Below are positions 8,002 through 17,599 of a stretch of 64,000 bases of DNA, one piece after another. The stretch is from the NCBI RefSeq assembly GCF_014385095.1, contig NZ_JACRTC010000001.1:496001-560000 (forward strand), given 5' to 3'. Made by a program: the position numbers and the translations under genes. The stretch is from Zongyangia hominis. GTDB lineage: Bacteria > Bacillota > Clostridia > Oscillospirales > Ruminococcaceae. The notes below the pieces were generated by a model. It did no database searches, was not told the DNA's origin, and saw nothing but the letters and a program-made list of their open reading frames with translations. The first letter of the stretch is position 1, and each line of letters starts with the position of its first letter.

Positions 8002-9996
8002 CTACTGCCTTCCAAAGCGCTTTTCCAAATCCTTTTCGCTCACGCGCACCGAAACAGGCCGTCCATGGGGACAGAATTTGGCATCTTCGTCCTGGTCTAA
8101 CAGGGTAACAAGCTCTCTGAGTTCCAGCTCATCCCGCTGGTCATGGGCCTTCATGGCCGCCTTGCAGGCGATGGAATGATAGAGCTCATCCATAACGGCG
8201 GGGGTCAGGTCCTTCTTGTTTTGCAAGATGGAAGAGGCGATTTCGCAGACACAGCTTTCAATCTCCCCCGCGTCGAGGAGCATGGGGGCGCTGCGAATGA
8301 GCACCGTCTGATCCCCGAAGTCCTCCGCGTCGAAGCCGAAGGCGGCAAAGGTGTCGATGTGGCCGCAAACCGCTTCATGCTCCTGCCGGCTGAGCGTCAC
8401 CATCACGGGGGAAAGCAAAAACTGCCGGTCCATCTCGGTGAGTCCTGCTTTAAGCCGGTTATAGAGCAGCCGCTCGTGGGCCGCGTGCTTGTCGATAAAG
8501 ACCACGTCGCCGCCCCGCTCCAAAATGACATAGGTGTGAAACACTTCCCCTACCAGCCGCCAGCCCGGCTTTTCCTCCAGCAGGGCAGCTGTCGGGGAAG
8601 CGTCCTTCTCCGCATCCGATGGCCCTGCCCCATCGCCTGGCGCTTCTTCCGCAGCGGAAGCCGCAGCAGATACCCAAGCAGCCTTGGGAAGGGGCTGGCG
8701 CAAGGACGGTTCCTCCTTGCCTTCCTTTTCGGGCCGAACCGAATAGGTCACCGCCGTCATATCCCGGATGGGACGGGCGGGCTCGACGGCAGAGTTGGGT
8801 TGTGAGAGGACGCGGGGTCTCATCGGTTCTTCTTCCCCCGCGGGCGTGGCCAATGGAGCCCGAGCGGGAGAAATGGTCTTCTCTTCACCCCGCACATGCG
8901 CAAGCGCGCTCAGACGGAGCTGATCCTTTTCCCCGTCCCCTAAGCTCACGCCTTTGATGGCGGACACCGCCTTGCCGCTCCCCGCCAGATGCATTTCCGG
9001 TTGGGCGCCCGATTTCATGATGGCGGACTTGACCCCGTAATAGACCAGGTCAAAGATTCTCTTTTCGTTTTCAAAGCGCACCTCGATCTTGGCCGGGTGC
9101 ACGTTGACATCCACGGTGTCCTCGGGGATGGCGATATGCAGCACACAGGCCGGAAACTTCCCGGTCATGATGCTGTGCTTATATCCTTCTTCCAGTGCCA
9201 CCATGCAAGTCCGGGACTTGACAAAGCGTTTGTTGACAAAGAAGTTCTGCATGGTGCGGTTAGCTCTCGCCGCGAAGGGCTTGGAGATGTACCCCATCAG
9301 CCGCAGTCCGCCACTTTCGTAGCTAACGGGAATCAGATCGTCGGCAAACTTTTTGCCCAAGACCGAATAGATGGCGGATTTGAGGCTGTTGTCGCCCGGC
9401 GTGTAAAGCCGCTCCTGGTTGTCCCGCAGAAACCGGACCGACACGTCCGGCCGGGACAGGGCCGCCTTTTCCACCACATTGGCCACGGCGTTGCCCTCGG
9501 AGACGTCCTTTTTGAGGAACTTCATTCGCGCCGGGGTGTTAAAAAATAGGTCCCGGACAATGATGGTGGTCCCCTTGGGGCAGCCCGCGTCGTCGAAGCT
9601 CTCGATCTCCCCGCCGTTTAGTACAATCCGGGTGCCAAGCTCCTCCTCCTGGGTGCGGGTAAGCATCTCCACATGGGAGACCGCCGCAATGGAGGCCAGC
9701 GCCTCGCCCCGAAATCCCAGGGTGCCGATGCGTTCCAGGTCGTTTTCATTTTGAATTTTGCTGGTGGCGTGGCGCAAAAATGCGTTTTTGACGTCGCTCC
9801 GGGCGATGCCGCAGCCATCGTCGGTGATGCGCAGATAGGAGATGCCCCCGTTTTGGATCTCCACCGTAATGGAGGACGCGCCGGCGTCGATGGCGTTTTC
9901 CATCAGTTCCTTGACAGCGGAGGCGGGACGTTCCACCACCTCTCCCGCCGCGATGAGTTCCGCGACGTGTTTGTCCAGCACGTGAATAACCGGCAT
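8002..9996 (-). CDS. mutL: DNA mismatch repair protein MutL
   Basis: 664 residues. The N-terminal GHKL ATPase has motifs ELMENAIDAG, TDDGCGI and GFRGEALASI. A proline/charged linker (about 350-470) precedes the C-terminal dimerization/endonuclease domain with DKHAAHERLLYN (DQHA(X)2E-type metal motif) and FCPHGRPV near the end. This predicts a nicking MutL, consistent with organisms lacking MutH. ATG 9996 has GGAGGT upstream. It follows mutS by about 60 bases and precedes miaA. Confidence 0.97.
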   Translation of the reverse strand: MPVIHVLDKHVAELIAAGEVVERPASAVKELMENAIDAGASSITVEIQNGGISYLRITDDGCGIARSDVKNAFLRHATSKIQNENDLERIGTLGFRGEALASIAAVSHVEMLTRTQEEELGTRIVLNGGEIESFDDAGCPKGTTIIVRDLFFNTPARMKFLKKDVSEGNAVANVVEKAALSRPDVSVRFLRDNQERLYTPGDNSLKSAIYSVLGKKFADDLIPVSYESGGLRLMGYISKPFAARANRTMQNFFVNKRFVKSRTCMVALEEGYKHSIMTGKFPACVLHIAIPEDTVDVNVHPAKIEVRFENEKRIFDLVYYGVKSAIMKSGAQPEMHLAGSGKAVSAIKGVSLGDGEKDQLRLSALAHVRGEEKTISPARAPLATPAGEEEPMRPRVLSQPNSAVEPARPIRDMTAVTYSVRPEKEGKEEPSLRQPLPKAAWVSAAASAAEEAPGDGAGPSDAEKDASPTAALLEEKPGWRLVGEVFHTYVILERGGDVVFIDKHAAHERLLYNRLKAGLTEMDRQFLLSPVMVTLSRQEHEAVCGHIDTFAAFGFDAEDFGDQTVLIRSAPMLLDAGEIESCVCEIASSILQNKKDLTPAVMDELYHSIACKAAMKAHDQRDELELRELVTLLDQDEDAKFCPHGRPVSVRVSEKDLEKRFGRQ

Positions 9997-10056
9997 ACGG
10001 GCACCTCCCTTTTGTTAGAGTATCGGTCAGGCCGTCCGAAATGACGGACCGCCCAT

Positions 10057-12666
10057 TTATTGCACTAAGTTTTTCAGTTCATACAGCTTATTGAGGGCCT
10101 CGATGGGGGTGATGGTGTTAAGATCCACCGTTTTGATCGCCTCCGCCAGCTGGTCGTTGGCCGACTGGGCGAAGGAAACCTGCATGTTTTCCTCCTGCTT
10201 GACTGCCTTGCGGTTGCGTTTGGGTTCCGACGGCGTCTTCCCCGTCTCCAAGGCCCGGAGCACCTCGTGGGCCCGTTTGATCACCGGGTCGGGGATGCCC
10301 GCCAGCTTGGATACCTCGATGCCGTAGCTGTCGTCGGCGCCGCCCCGGACAATCCGCCGCAGGAAGATGATGTCGTCCCCCCGCTTCTTGGCGGCGATGT
10401 TGTAGTTTTTTACTCCGCCGATGGCGTCCTCCAGCTCGGTCAGCTCGTGGTAGTGGGTGGCAAAGAGGGTCTTGGCCCCCAGCTTCTTTTTGTCGGCGAT
10501 ATATTCGATGACCGCCCGGGCGATGCTCATGCCGTCGTAGGTCGAGGTGCCCCGGCCGATTTCATCGAGGATGAGCAGACTGTTGTCGGTGGCGTTTTTG
10601 AGAATGTAGGCCACCTCGCTCATCTCCACCATGAAGGTGGACTGGCCCGCCGACAGGTCGTCCGACGCCCCCACCCGGGTAAAGATGCCGTCCACAATGC
10701 CGATGTCCGCGCTCTGGGCCGGGACAAAGCTGCCCATTTGGGCCATGAGGGCGATGAGGGCCACCTGGCGCATATAGGTGGATTTTCCGGCCATATTGGG
10801 GCCGGTAATGATAGCGATGCGGTTTTCATTCTTGTCGAGAATCACGTCGTTGGGGACAAAGGGACCGCTGCCCAAGGCCTCCACCACCGGATGGCGGCCG
10901 TCCCTAATTTCAATGCGGCCGTCCAGGTTGATGTTGGGACGGACATAGTGGTTTTTGACGGCCACCTGTCCAAGGGAGCAGAAGACGTCCAATTTCGCCA
11001 CCGCCGCCGCCGTGGCCTGGATGCGGTGGAGCGCCGACGCCACCGTCATGCGGATGCTCTCGAAGAGGTCGGTTTCCAGCGCGATAATCTTGTCCTTGGA
11101 CCCCAGAATCAGCTCTTCCAGCTCCTTGAGCTCTTGGGTGATATATCGCTCGCAGTTGGTGAGGGTCTGTCTGCGTATGTATGCTTCGGGCACCTGGCTT
11201 AAGAAGGATTTGGTCACTTCGATGTAATAGCCGAATACCCGGTTAAATCCGATTTTTAAATTTTTGATGCCGGTTTTCTCCCGCTCGGTGGCCTCGATGT
11301 TGGCCAGATACTTCTTGGAGTTTTGGACCACGTCCCGCAGGGCGTCCAGTTCCTCGCTGTAGCCGTCCCGGATGACGCCGCCCTCCTTGAGGTTGACCGG
11401 CGGGTCGTCGATGATGGACGCCTCAATGAGCGCCGCGATGTCACTGAGCGGGTCGATGCTCTCCCGCACCTGTTCCAGGTAGGTGGCGTGAAATGGGGCG
11501 AGGAGTTCCTTGATTTTCGGCAGTTTTTCCGCTGTAAAGGCAAGAGCCTTTAATTCCCTTCCGTTGACGCTGCCGTAGACGATGCGCGTCATGAGCCTCT
11601 CCATGTCGAAGACGCCCCCCAAAAGCTCCATCAGGTCCTGTCGGGCCACGTTATTCTGGGTCAGCTCGTCCACCGCGCCCAGGCGTTTGGTGATGATGGT
11701 GGGGTTGACCACCGGCTGTTCGATGTAGCTTTTGATGAGCCGTTTGCCCATGGCCGTCTTTGTTTTGTCCAATACCCACAGCAGGGTTCCCCGCTTGTCC
11801 CCGGAGCGCAGCGTCTGGGTCAGTTCCAGATTCCGCCGGGCCACCAGGTCCAGATTCATGAACTGGGCCTCGTTATAGAGGTTGATGGTCATGAGCCGCT
11901 CCACGCCGTTTTTCTGCGTGTCGTAGAGATAGGCGATGAGACCGCCCAAACTCTTAAGGGCGGCGGGCTGGTCGATGAGCCCCAGCTTTTCCAAATCGGT
12001 GCCGGCAAACTGGTGCCGCACCCGGTCGATGCAAGCTTCACTTTCAAAATAGCCGTCGTCCAGCACGTCGAAGAGGCAGTTTAGTTTCTCTTTAAAAAAC
12101 TGCATCACCTGTCTGCGTCCCGACAAAGCGGAATTGGCCACCACCTCACTGGGAGAAAAGCGGCCCGCTTCGTTCATGATTTTATACTCCACCTCTTCCA
12201 TGCCAAGCTCGGTGACATAGACTTCGCCGGTGGAAATGTCGGCAAAGCTCAGCCCACAAGCATGTTCATCCAGGTAGGAGCAGCAGATAAAGTTGTTAGT
12301 GGATTCATCCAGCATACTGTTTTCAATGATGGTGCCGGGGGTGACGACGCGGATGACTTCCCGCTTGACCACGCCCTTGGCCGTGGCCGGGTTCTCCATC
12401 TGTTCACAGATCGCGACCTTATAGCCCTTTTTGACCAGCCTTGCGATATATGCCTCGCAGCTATGATAAGGGATACCGCACATGGGAGCCCGTTCCTCCT
12501 GGCCGCAGTCCCGGCCGGTGAGGGTCAGCTCCAGTTCTTTGGACGCCGTGATGGCGTCGTCATAGAACATCTCATAGAAGTCCCCAAGGCGGAAAAACAG
12601 AAGCTGATCTTCATGTTCGCTCTTAATTTTAAAATATTGCTTCATCATGGGTGAAAGTTCGGCCAC
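10057..12666 (-). CDS. mutS: DNA mismatch repair protein MutS
   Basis: 869 residues. Mismatch recognition motif F-Y-E in LLFFRLGDFYEMF near residue 30, Walker A GPNMAGKST near residue 622, Walker B LLILDEIGRGTSTYDG and signature ATHYHEL follow the MutS order. It binds mismatches and recruits MutL. The frame is open to a TTG at 12696, but the GTG at 12666 gives the family N-terminus (AELSPMMKQYFKIK) and has GGAGG eight bases upstream, so GTG was chosen. It sits between ylbF and mutL. Confidence 0.97.
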   Translation of the reverse strand: MAELSPMMKQYFKIKSEHEDQLLFFRLGDFYEMFYDDAITASKELELTLTGRDCGQEERAPMCGIPYHSCEAYIARLVKKGYKVAICEQMENPATAKGVVKREVIRVVTPGTIIENSMLDESTNNFICCSYLDEHACGLSFADISTGEVYVTELGMEEVEYKIMNEAGRFSPSEVVANSALSGRRQVMQFFKEKLNCLFDVLDDGYFESEACIDRVRHQFAGTDLEKLGLIDQPAALKSLGGLIAYLYDTQKNGVERLMTINLYNEAQFMNLDLVARRNLELTQTLRSGDKRGTLLWVLDKTKTAMGKRLIKSYIEQPVVNPTIITKRLGAVDELTQNNVARQDLMELLGGVFDMERLMTRIVYGSVNGRELKALAFTAEKLPKIKELLAPFHATYLEQVRESIDPLSDIAALIEASIIDDPPVNLKEGGVIRDGYSEELDALRDVVQNSKKYLANIEATEREKTGIKNLKIGFNRVFGYYIEVTKSFLSQVPEAYIRRQTLTNCERYITQELKELEELILGSKDKIIALETDLFESIRMTVASALHRIQATAAAVAKLDVFCSLGQVAVKNHYVRPNINLDGRIEIRDGRHPVVEALGSGPFVPNDVILDKNENRIAIITGPNMAGKSTYMRQVALIALMAQMGSFVPAQSADIGIVDGIFTRVGASDDLSAGQSTFMVEMSEVAYILKNATDNSLLILDEIGRGTSTYDGMSIARAVIEYIADKKKLGAKTLFATHYHELTELEDAIGGVKNYNIAAKKRGDDIIFLRRIVRGGADDSYGIEVSKLAGIPDPVIKRAHEVLRALETGKTPSEPKRNRKAVKQEENMQVSFAQSANDQLAEAIKTVDLNTITPIEALNKLYELKNLVQ

Positions 12667-12713
12667 TGTCGTTTCCTCCTTGAATCCTTCTGTCAATTTC
12701 TATGAATATAAAG

Positions 12714-13112
12714 CTAGTGGCAGCCGGAGCAGCTCGAGCAGCTTCCCGAGCAGGAGCTCAGTTCCGTGTCGGGGTCCTGGCCGTTGACGCTGAGCATCAG
12801 GATCTGGCTGACCTGGTTCATCATGGTGTCGATGGCCTGTTTGGCCTCGTTAAACGCGATCATCTGCTCGTTGCCGATGATGGACTGATAGAGCTCTTTG
12901 ATCTCCCGGTCCAAGGAGGTCAGCTTGTCTTGGTCCTTGTCCTCTTTTCCCAGCTCCTGGTTGAGGTCCATCTTTTTCAGATTAAACTCAGAAATCTGCT
13001 TTTGTAAAACCTCGTCATTGTCGATGACGTCCTTGGCCTTCATCAGTGCCAGATAGTTTTCGTCCTGCTGGATGGCCTTGCCCATCTCTCTTGCCATTTT
13101 AATAATATCCAT
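12714..13112 (-). CDS. YlbF/YmcA-family protein with cysteine-rich tail
   Basis: 132 residues, almost entirely helical (about 1-110) as in the YlbF/YmcA fold, which in Bacillus forms a complex with YaaT that acts on RNase Y and development and carries iron-sulfur clusters. The last 14 residues are Ser/Gly/Cys rich with four cysteines (SCSGSCSSCSGCH), a likely metal or cluster ligand set. ATG 13112 has CAGGAGG at ideal spacing; the longer open frame upstream is not supported. It lies between miaB and mutS, with 184 bases to miaB. The exact paralogue cannot be decided. Confidence 0.8.
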   Translation of the reverse strand: MDIIKMAREMGKAIQQDENYLALMKAKDVIDNDEVLQKQISEFNLKKMDLNQELGKEDKDQDKLTSLDREIKELYQSIIGNEQMIAFNEAKQAIDTMMNQVSQILMLSVNGQDPDTELSSCSGSCSSCSGCH

Positions 13113-13296
13113 GATTTTTTCCTCCTGTATTTTGATCGTCAAATTTTTTGCCGCGTTTGGCGGCGGTACTTTTATTTTGCCAAAAGACATACCTAAAATG
13201 ATCGCTGTGCGATTATTTTTGCGCGTGAGGAGCGAACACGAAAGCGCGTATGTCCCCCGTGCATCACTTTGGTTGCATCAGGGGCGAAGTGATGGC

Positions 13297-14754
13297 TCAC
13301 TCTTCCCGCGTTCCAAAGACCGCCCAGTTGGCGGCCCGCTCGATCTTAACATTCGCAAAGGAGCCGAAAAGGCTTTCCTCCCCAGGGAATTCCACGATGA
13401 TATTTTGATCGCTGCGCCCCTGCACGGTGCCGGGATGCTTGCCCGCCCCCTCCACCAGCACCCGGAGGGTCTCCCCGACGAGGGCCTCGTGGCGGCGGGA
13501 CGCGATGTCCTCCTGGGCGGCGATAATCTGCCGCAGCCAGGCCGACTTCTCCGCGTAAGGAACCGGGTCCTCCATCTGCGCCGCCCGGGTTCCCTCCCGC
13601 TTGGAATAGATGAAGGTGAACAGGCTGTCGTATTCGATTTCTTGGACCAGCGACAGGGTTTCAAGAAATTCCTCATAGGTTTCCCCGGGAAATCCCACCA
13701 GAATGTCGCTGGTAAAGGAGACGCCGGGAATTTTCTCCCGTGCGTACCGGATGAGGTCCACATACTGCTCCCTGGTGTAATGGCGGTTCATAGCCGAGAG
13801 GACCCGGCTGCTCCCCGACTGGACGGGGAGATGGATGTGCCGGCACACCTTTTGACACCGGGCAATGGCGTCGATGAGCTCCCGGGTACAGTCCTTGGGG
13901 TGGGACGTCATGAAACGGATGCGAAAGTCCCCGGGCAGGGCGTCGATCTGTTCGAGCAGTCCCGCAAAGGAGAGGGGCCGCTCCAAATTCTTGCCGTAGG
14001 AATTGACATTCTGCCCGAGGAGGGTGATCTCCTTGACGCCATTTGCCGTGAGCTGTTTAATTTCCTCCAGGATGGCTTCCGGCTCCCGGCTGCGCTCCCG
14101 CCCTCTGACATAGGGGACGATGCAGTAAGTGCAGAAGTTATTGCATCCATACATGATGGGCACCCAGGCCTTGACCCCGTCCACCCGGCGCACCGGCAGG
14201 CCCTCGACGATTTCCCCGTCGCTTTCGTGGATATCGAAGACCCTCCGACGGCTTTGGAGCTTTTGGAATAACAGCTCCGGCAGGCTCGCGAGCGCATGGG
14301 TGCCGAAGACCAAATCCACATAGGGAAAGCTCTTTTGAATCCTCTTCGTGATGTGGGGCTGCTGGACCATGCACCCGCACAGGCCGATGATCAGTTCCGG
14401 GTTCTTTTCCTTCTGGCGCTTGAGCTCCCCCACATTGCCGAAGACCCGGTCCTCTGCGTTTTCGCGCACCGCGCAGGTGTTAAAGATGATGAGGTCCGCT
14501 TCCTCCGGATTGCCGGTGAAGCTGTACCCCATCTGGGAGAGCATCCCCTCGATGCGCTGGCTGTCCGCCTCGTTCTGCTGGCAGCCGAAGGTCCGCACAC
14601 AGGCCCGCGGCGCCCGGCCCAGACGATCATGCAGCATCGCCTTAACCCGATCCGCGTAGGTTTTCTGCAGGTCCCACAGGGGGCTCATGGCCGCGATGCC
14701 GCCGCTTTCCTGCGAAAAGGACAAATCTATCTCTAAATTTTTGCTTTGCGGCAA
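13297..14754 (-). CDS. miaB: tRNA-2-methylthio-N6-dimethylallyladenosine synthase MiaB
   Basis: Radical-SAM methylthiotransferase that acts on i6A37 made by MiaA. Cysteines of the N-terminal UPF0004 domain appear in RTFGCQQNEAD, FNTCAVRENAED and GLCGCM. The radical-SAM triad is YGCNNFCTYCIVPYVRG. The TRAM-like domain covers the last 65 residues. No ATG gives a full-length start: a TTG at 14754 has AGGAG eight bases upstream and was chosen (485 residues), while a TTG at 14772 lacks a ribosome site. A strong promoter lies just upstream. Confidence 0.94.
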   Translation of the reverse strand: MPQSKNLEIDLSFSQESGGIAAMSPLWDLQKTYADRVKAMLHDRLGRAPRACVRTFGCQQNEADSQRIEGMLSQMGYSFTGNPEEADLIIFNTCAVRENAEDRVFGNVGELKRQKEKNPELIIGLCGCMVQQPHITKRIQKSFPYVDLVFGTHALASLPELLFQKLQSRRRVFDIHESDGEIVEGLPVRRVDGVKAWVPIMYGCNNFCTYCIVPYVRGRERSREPEAILEEIKQLTANGVKEITLLGQNVNSYGKNLERPLSFAGLLEQIDALPGDFRIRFMTSHPKDCTRELIDAIARCQKVCRHIHLPVQSGSSRVLSAMNRHYTREQYVDLIRYAREKIPGVSFTSDILVGFPGETYEEFLETLSLVQEIEYDSLFTFIYSKREGTRAAQMEDPVPYAEKSAWLRQIIAAQEDIASRRHEALVGETLRVLVEGAGKHPGTVQGRSDQNIIVEFPGEESLFGSFANVKIERAANWAVFGTREE

Positions 14755-14786
14755 AATCTGATCTCCTTCCAAAAGAAATTCAAATT

Positions 14787-14815
14787 ATTATACCATTTTT
14801 CGCCGTTTTATTCAA
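14787..14815 (-). promoter_or_regulatory. Promoter of miaB operon
   Basis: Minus-strand TTGAAT at 14810-14815, 17-base spacer, TATAAT at 14787-14792. The predicted start is about 20 bases before the miaB ribosome site. It is the only clear promoter upstream of the miaB-to-ileS block, though internal ones may exist. Confidence 0.7.
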
Positions 14816-14844
14816 CTGCATTCCTCAGAAAAGAGATAAGTGCT

Positions 14845-14874
14845 AGGGGTCCGCGTGTTTTCACGCGGACCCCT
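14845..14874. terminator. Hairpin between miaB promoter and GH13 gene
   Basis: Perfect 13-bp inverted repeat (AGGGGTCCGCGTG and its complement) with a TTTT loop, six bases after the GH13 stop. Neither side has a strong U-run, so it is an imperfect intrinsic terminator or mRNA 3'-end stabilizer. Confidence 0.6.
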
Positions 14875-14879
14875 GAAAT

Positions 14880-16193
14880 TTATCGTTTCGTCTTCCAATA
14901 GGCGACGCTGTACGGCGGCAGGGTGCTCCCCCCGCCGAAGTCGTGGAGGTCGCCGGTAATCAGGTCCACCCCTTGGCCGCACTGGGCGTCGAAGTGGGCG
15001 GTGTAGGCCTCGCTGTCGGCGTTGATGGCCACGATGACCCGCTCCTCCTCACACCTGCGCTGGAAAATAATCTGTTTGTTGGTCAGTACCACCGAGGTGT
15101 AGTCCCCGTAGCACAGGGCGGGGCTCTCCCGGTGAGCCTTCGCCATGGCCGCGATGCGCCCGGTCAGCTCATTTTCCTGGGGCGCATCAAAGGAGGGGCG
15201 CAGGCTCGCGTCGCTTCCCTGCTGCTTGTCGCCAAGCGCGCCCCACTCGCTGCCGTAGTAGACGCAGGGGATGCCCGGCATGGCGAACAAAAGGCCGTAA
15301 ATGAGGGGCAGATGCTCCTTGTTTTGCAGAATGCTGGCCACTCGGGTGACGTCGTGGTTATCCACAAAGTTGAGCAGATGCTTGCCTTTATAGAGCGTCC
15401 AGTTCTCCGGCCCGAACTGGCGCAGGAGAGAGTGGCCGATTTCAAACAGATTCATGCTGTTAAAACTGGAATAAAGCCCCTTATAGCACTCGTAGTTGGT
15501 GACGCTGTGGAGCATCCCGTCGTTGACAAGCTGGTTGTAGTCCCCGTGGAGCATCTCCCCCACCAGGAAAAAGTCAGGCTTGAGGGAGTCGCAGAACTGG
15601 CGCAGTCGGTGCAAAAAGTCCCGGTCGATCATATAGGCCACGTCCAAGCGCAGGCCGTCGATGTCAAACTCCTCCACCCAGCCCCGGATGCACTCGAACA
15701 GGTGGGAGATGACGGCCTCATTGCGCAGGTTGAGCTTCACAAGCTCGTAGTGTCCCTCCCAGCCTTCGTACCAAAGCCCGTCGTTATAGCCGTCATTGCC
15801 GTGAAAATTCAGAAAAAACCAGTCCTTATAAGGGGAGTTTTCCCGGTTTTTCAGCACGTCCTGGAAGGCCCAGAATCCACGGCCCACGTGGTTAAAAACC
15901 CCATCGAGGACCACCTTGATGCCGTTTGCGTGGAGATCCTTACAGACTTCTTTAAAGTCCGCGTTGGTCCCCAGCCGGCAGTCCAGCACCCGGTAATCCC
16001 GGGTATCGTAGCCGTGGGAATCGGACGAAAAGAGAGGGGAAAAATAGATGGCGTCGGCTCCGGTCTTTACAATATGGGGAATCCATTGACTCACCTTATG
16101 GATGCGCGCCTGGGTGACGCCGTCGTTTTGTTCCGGGGCCCCGCAGAACCCCAGCGGATATATCTGATAAAATACGCTTTCGTTTGCCCACAT
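14880..16193 (-). CDS. Alpha-amylase-family (GH13) glycosidase
   Basis: 437 residues, no signal peptide, so cytoplasmic; it probably cleaves small maltodextrins. The GH13 regions are in order: DGVFNH (97-102), GLRLDVAY with nucleophile Asp184, LVGEMLH with acid/base Glu213, and FVDNHDV with Asp281. It lacks the N-terminal beta domain of cyclomaltodextrinases, and a short beta domain ends the protein. ATG 16193 (MWANESVFYQIYPLGF) has GAGGAGG upstream. No transporter or other glycan gene is adjacent, so the substrate is unassigned. It is flanked by hairpins on both sides and looks monocistronic. Confidence 0.88.
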   Translation of the reverse strand: MWANESVFYQIYPLGFCGAPEQNDGVTQARIHKVSQWIPHIVKTGADAIYFSPLFSSDSHGYDTRDYRVLDCRLGTNADFKEVCKDLHANGIKVVLDGVFNHVGRGFWAFQDVLKNRENSPYKDWFFLNFHGNDGYNDGLWYEGWEGHYELVKLNLRNEAVISHLFECIRGWVEEFDIDGLRLDVAYMIDRDFLHRLRQFCDSLKPDFFLVGEMLHGDYNQLVNDGMLHSVTNYECYKGLYSSFNSMNLFEIGHSLLRQFGPENWTLYKGKHLLNFVDNHDVTRVASILQNKEHLPLIYGLLFAMPGIPCVYYGSEWGALGDKQQGSDASLRPSFDAPQENELTGRIAAMAKAHRESPALCYGDYTSVVLTNKQIIFQRRCEEERVIVAINADSEAYTAHFDAQCGQGVDLITGDLHDFGGGSTLPPYSVAYWKTKR

Positions 16194-16291
16194 AATAATT
16201 GCCTCCTCACCGCCCTGCAATTTTGCAGAAGCTAGCCACAGTATAGCATTTTTTCGCCTCAGTGACAACATTCTGCCGTTTCTGGAAGAAA

Positions 16292-16323
16292 ATACCGCGG
16301 AAGGAACATTCCTTCCGCGGTAT
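16292..16323 (-). terminator. Terminator after flavodiiron gene
   Basis: Perfect 13-bp inverted repeat (ATACCGCGGAAGG and complement, six-base loop), followed on the minus strand by a T-rich stretch. It lies 10 bases after the flavodiiron stop and about 100 bases before the GH13 start. Confidence 0.8.
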
Positions 16324-16333
16324 GCTTTTCTCG

Positions 16334-17536
16334 TTACAGGGCCTTTGCAAAATCGGCGCCGTAGGCTTTGGCCCGGGCGATTTCCTCCTCCGAGGGGACA
16401 AAAACGGCCCGGCAGCCGTCGCCGAAGACGTTGAATTTCAGCGCTTTCAGGTAGGTCGTCAGCATGGGGACCGCCTCGCCGCTCCACCCGTAGGAACCGA
16501 AGACCAGGCAGGGCTTCTTCTGGTTGTTGATCATATCCAGGTGGCTGAGCAGCTGGAGCACCGGCGGCACCGCCGCCCGGTTGAGAGTGGGCGAACCGAT
16601 GGCAAAGGCGTCGCTCCCATTGAGCTGCGCCGCAAGCTCGTCCATTTTGTGGTCGTTGATGTCATAGACCGGGACCTTCGCGTCGGGCAGGACGCTCAGG
16701 ATGCCGTCCCGGATGGCCTCGGCCAAAATGCCGGTGTTGCCGTAGGCGGTGCAGTAGAAGACCGGGATGGTGGTCCCCTCCTTCTTGGCCGGACGGCTCC
16801 ACAGCTCGTACATCTCCTTGACGTGCTCGATGTTGCCGCCTTTTGTCAGGATCGGGCCGTGGCTCGTGCAGATAAAGTCGGGATCGAGGTCGCGAATCTT
16901 ATCCATCCCCTTGCGCACATAGGGGGCAAAGGGGGCGAATATTGCGTCGTAATAACCCCTGAGAGCGATTTCATAGGCTTTGGGATAGGCCACGTTGACG
17001 TCAAAGCCATAGGGCTCGCAGTAGTGACAGCCGAAAAAGTCGCAGGAGAAGAGCACCTTGTCGTCCTCGCACCAGGTGAACATGGAATCGGGCCAGTGGA
17101 GGAAGGGCGCGATGATGAATTTGAGTTTCTTTCCGCCCAAATCGATCTCGTCGCCGTCCTTGACCACCTGCACCTTCATGTCGGGGCAGTTGGTGATATT
17201 TTTTAAATACAGCGCGCCGGCCTGGGAGGCCACCACCGTCAGGTTGGGGTTGAGCTCAATGAGCTTGGACAGGACCCCCGAATGGTCGGGCTCGTTGTGG
17301 TTCATGATGATGTAATCGATCTTCTCGATGTCCGCCACATCGTTAATATTGTCCTGGTAGGCCCGGAAATAGGTCTTGTGGCAGGTGTCGATGAGAGCGG
17401 TCTTTTCTCCGCCTTTGACCACATAGGAATTGTAGGTCGTGCCGTATTCGGTGGCCATCACGATGTCAAAAATACGCATGTTGGGGTTGAGCACCCCCAC
17501 CGAGTATATCGAATCTGTAATTTTATAGGTTGCCAT
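16334..17536 (-). CDS. fprA: Flavodiiron protein (A-type flavoprotein)
   Basis: 400 residues. An N-terminal metallo-beta-lactamase-like domain (about 1-245) carries the diiron ligand motif NHNEPDHSG, then FLHWPDSMFTW and SCDFFGCHY. A C-terminal flavodoxin domain (about 255-400) has the FMN loop YCTAYGNTG and GSYGWSGEA. Such proteins reduce O2 to water or NO to N2O in anaerobes using electrons from rubredoxin. The rubredoxin gene lies just upstream on the same strand, separated by a hairpin. ATG 17536 matches family N-termini (MATYKITDSIYSVGV). Confidence 0.94.
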   Translation of the reverse strand: MATYKITDSIYSVGVLNPNMRIFDIVMATEYGTTYNSYVVKGGEKTALIDTCHKTYFRAYQDNINDVADIEKIDYIIMNHNEPDHSGVLSKLIELNPNLTVVASQAGALYLKNITNCPDMKVQVVKDGDEIDLGGKKLKFIIAPFLHWPDSMFTWCEDDKVLFSCDFFGCHYCEPYGFDVNVAYPKAYEIALRGYYDAIFAPFAPYVRKGMDKIRDLDPDFICTSHGPILTKGGNIEHVKEMYELWSRPAKKEGTTIPVFYCTAYGNTGILAEAIRDGILSVLPDAKVPVYDINDHKMDELAAQLNGSDAFAIGSPTLNRAAVPPVLQLLSHLDMINNQKKPCLVFGSYGWSGEAVPMLTTYLKALKFNVFGDGCRAVFVPSEEEIARAKAYGADFAKAL

Positions 17537-17564
17537 GTTTTCTATTCCCCTATCTTTAACAAAA

Positions 17565-17592
17565 TGCAAGGAGGCCTTGAAGCCTCCTTGCA
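17565..17592 (-). terminator. Hairpin between rubredoxin and fprA
   Basis: Perfect 10-bp inverted repeat (TGCAAGGAGG and complement, eight-base loop) eight bases after the rubredoxin stop, followed on the minus strand by only four T. It may be a partial terminator that sets a high rubredoxin:FprA ratio. It may also sequester the GGAGG-like sequence it contains. Confidence 0.55.
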
Positions 17593-17599
17593 TCCGAAC

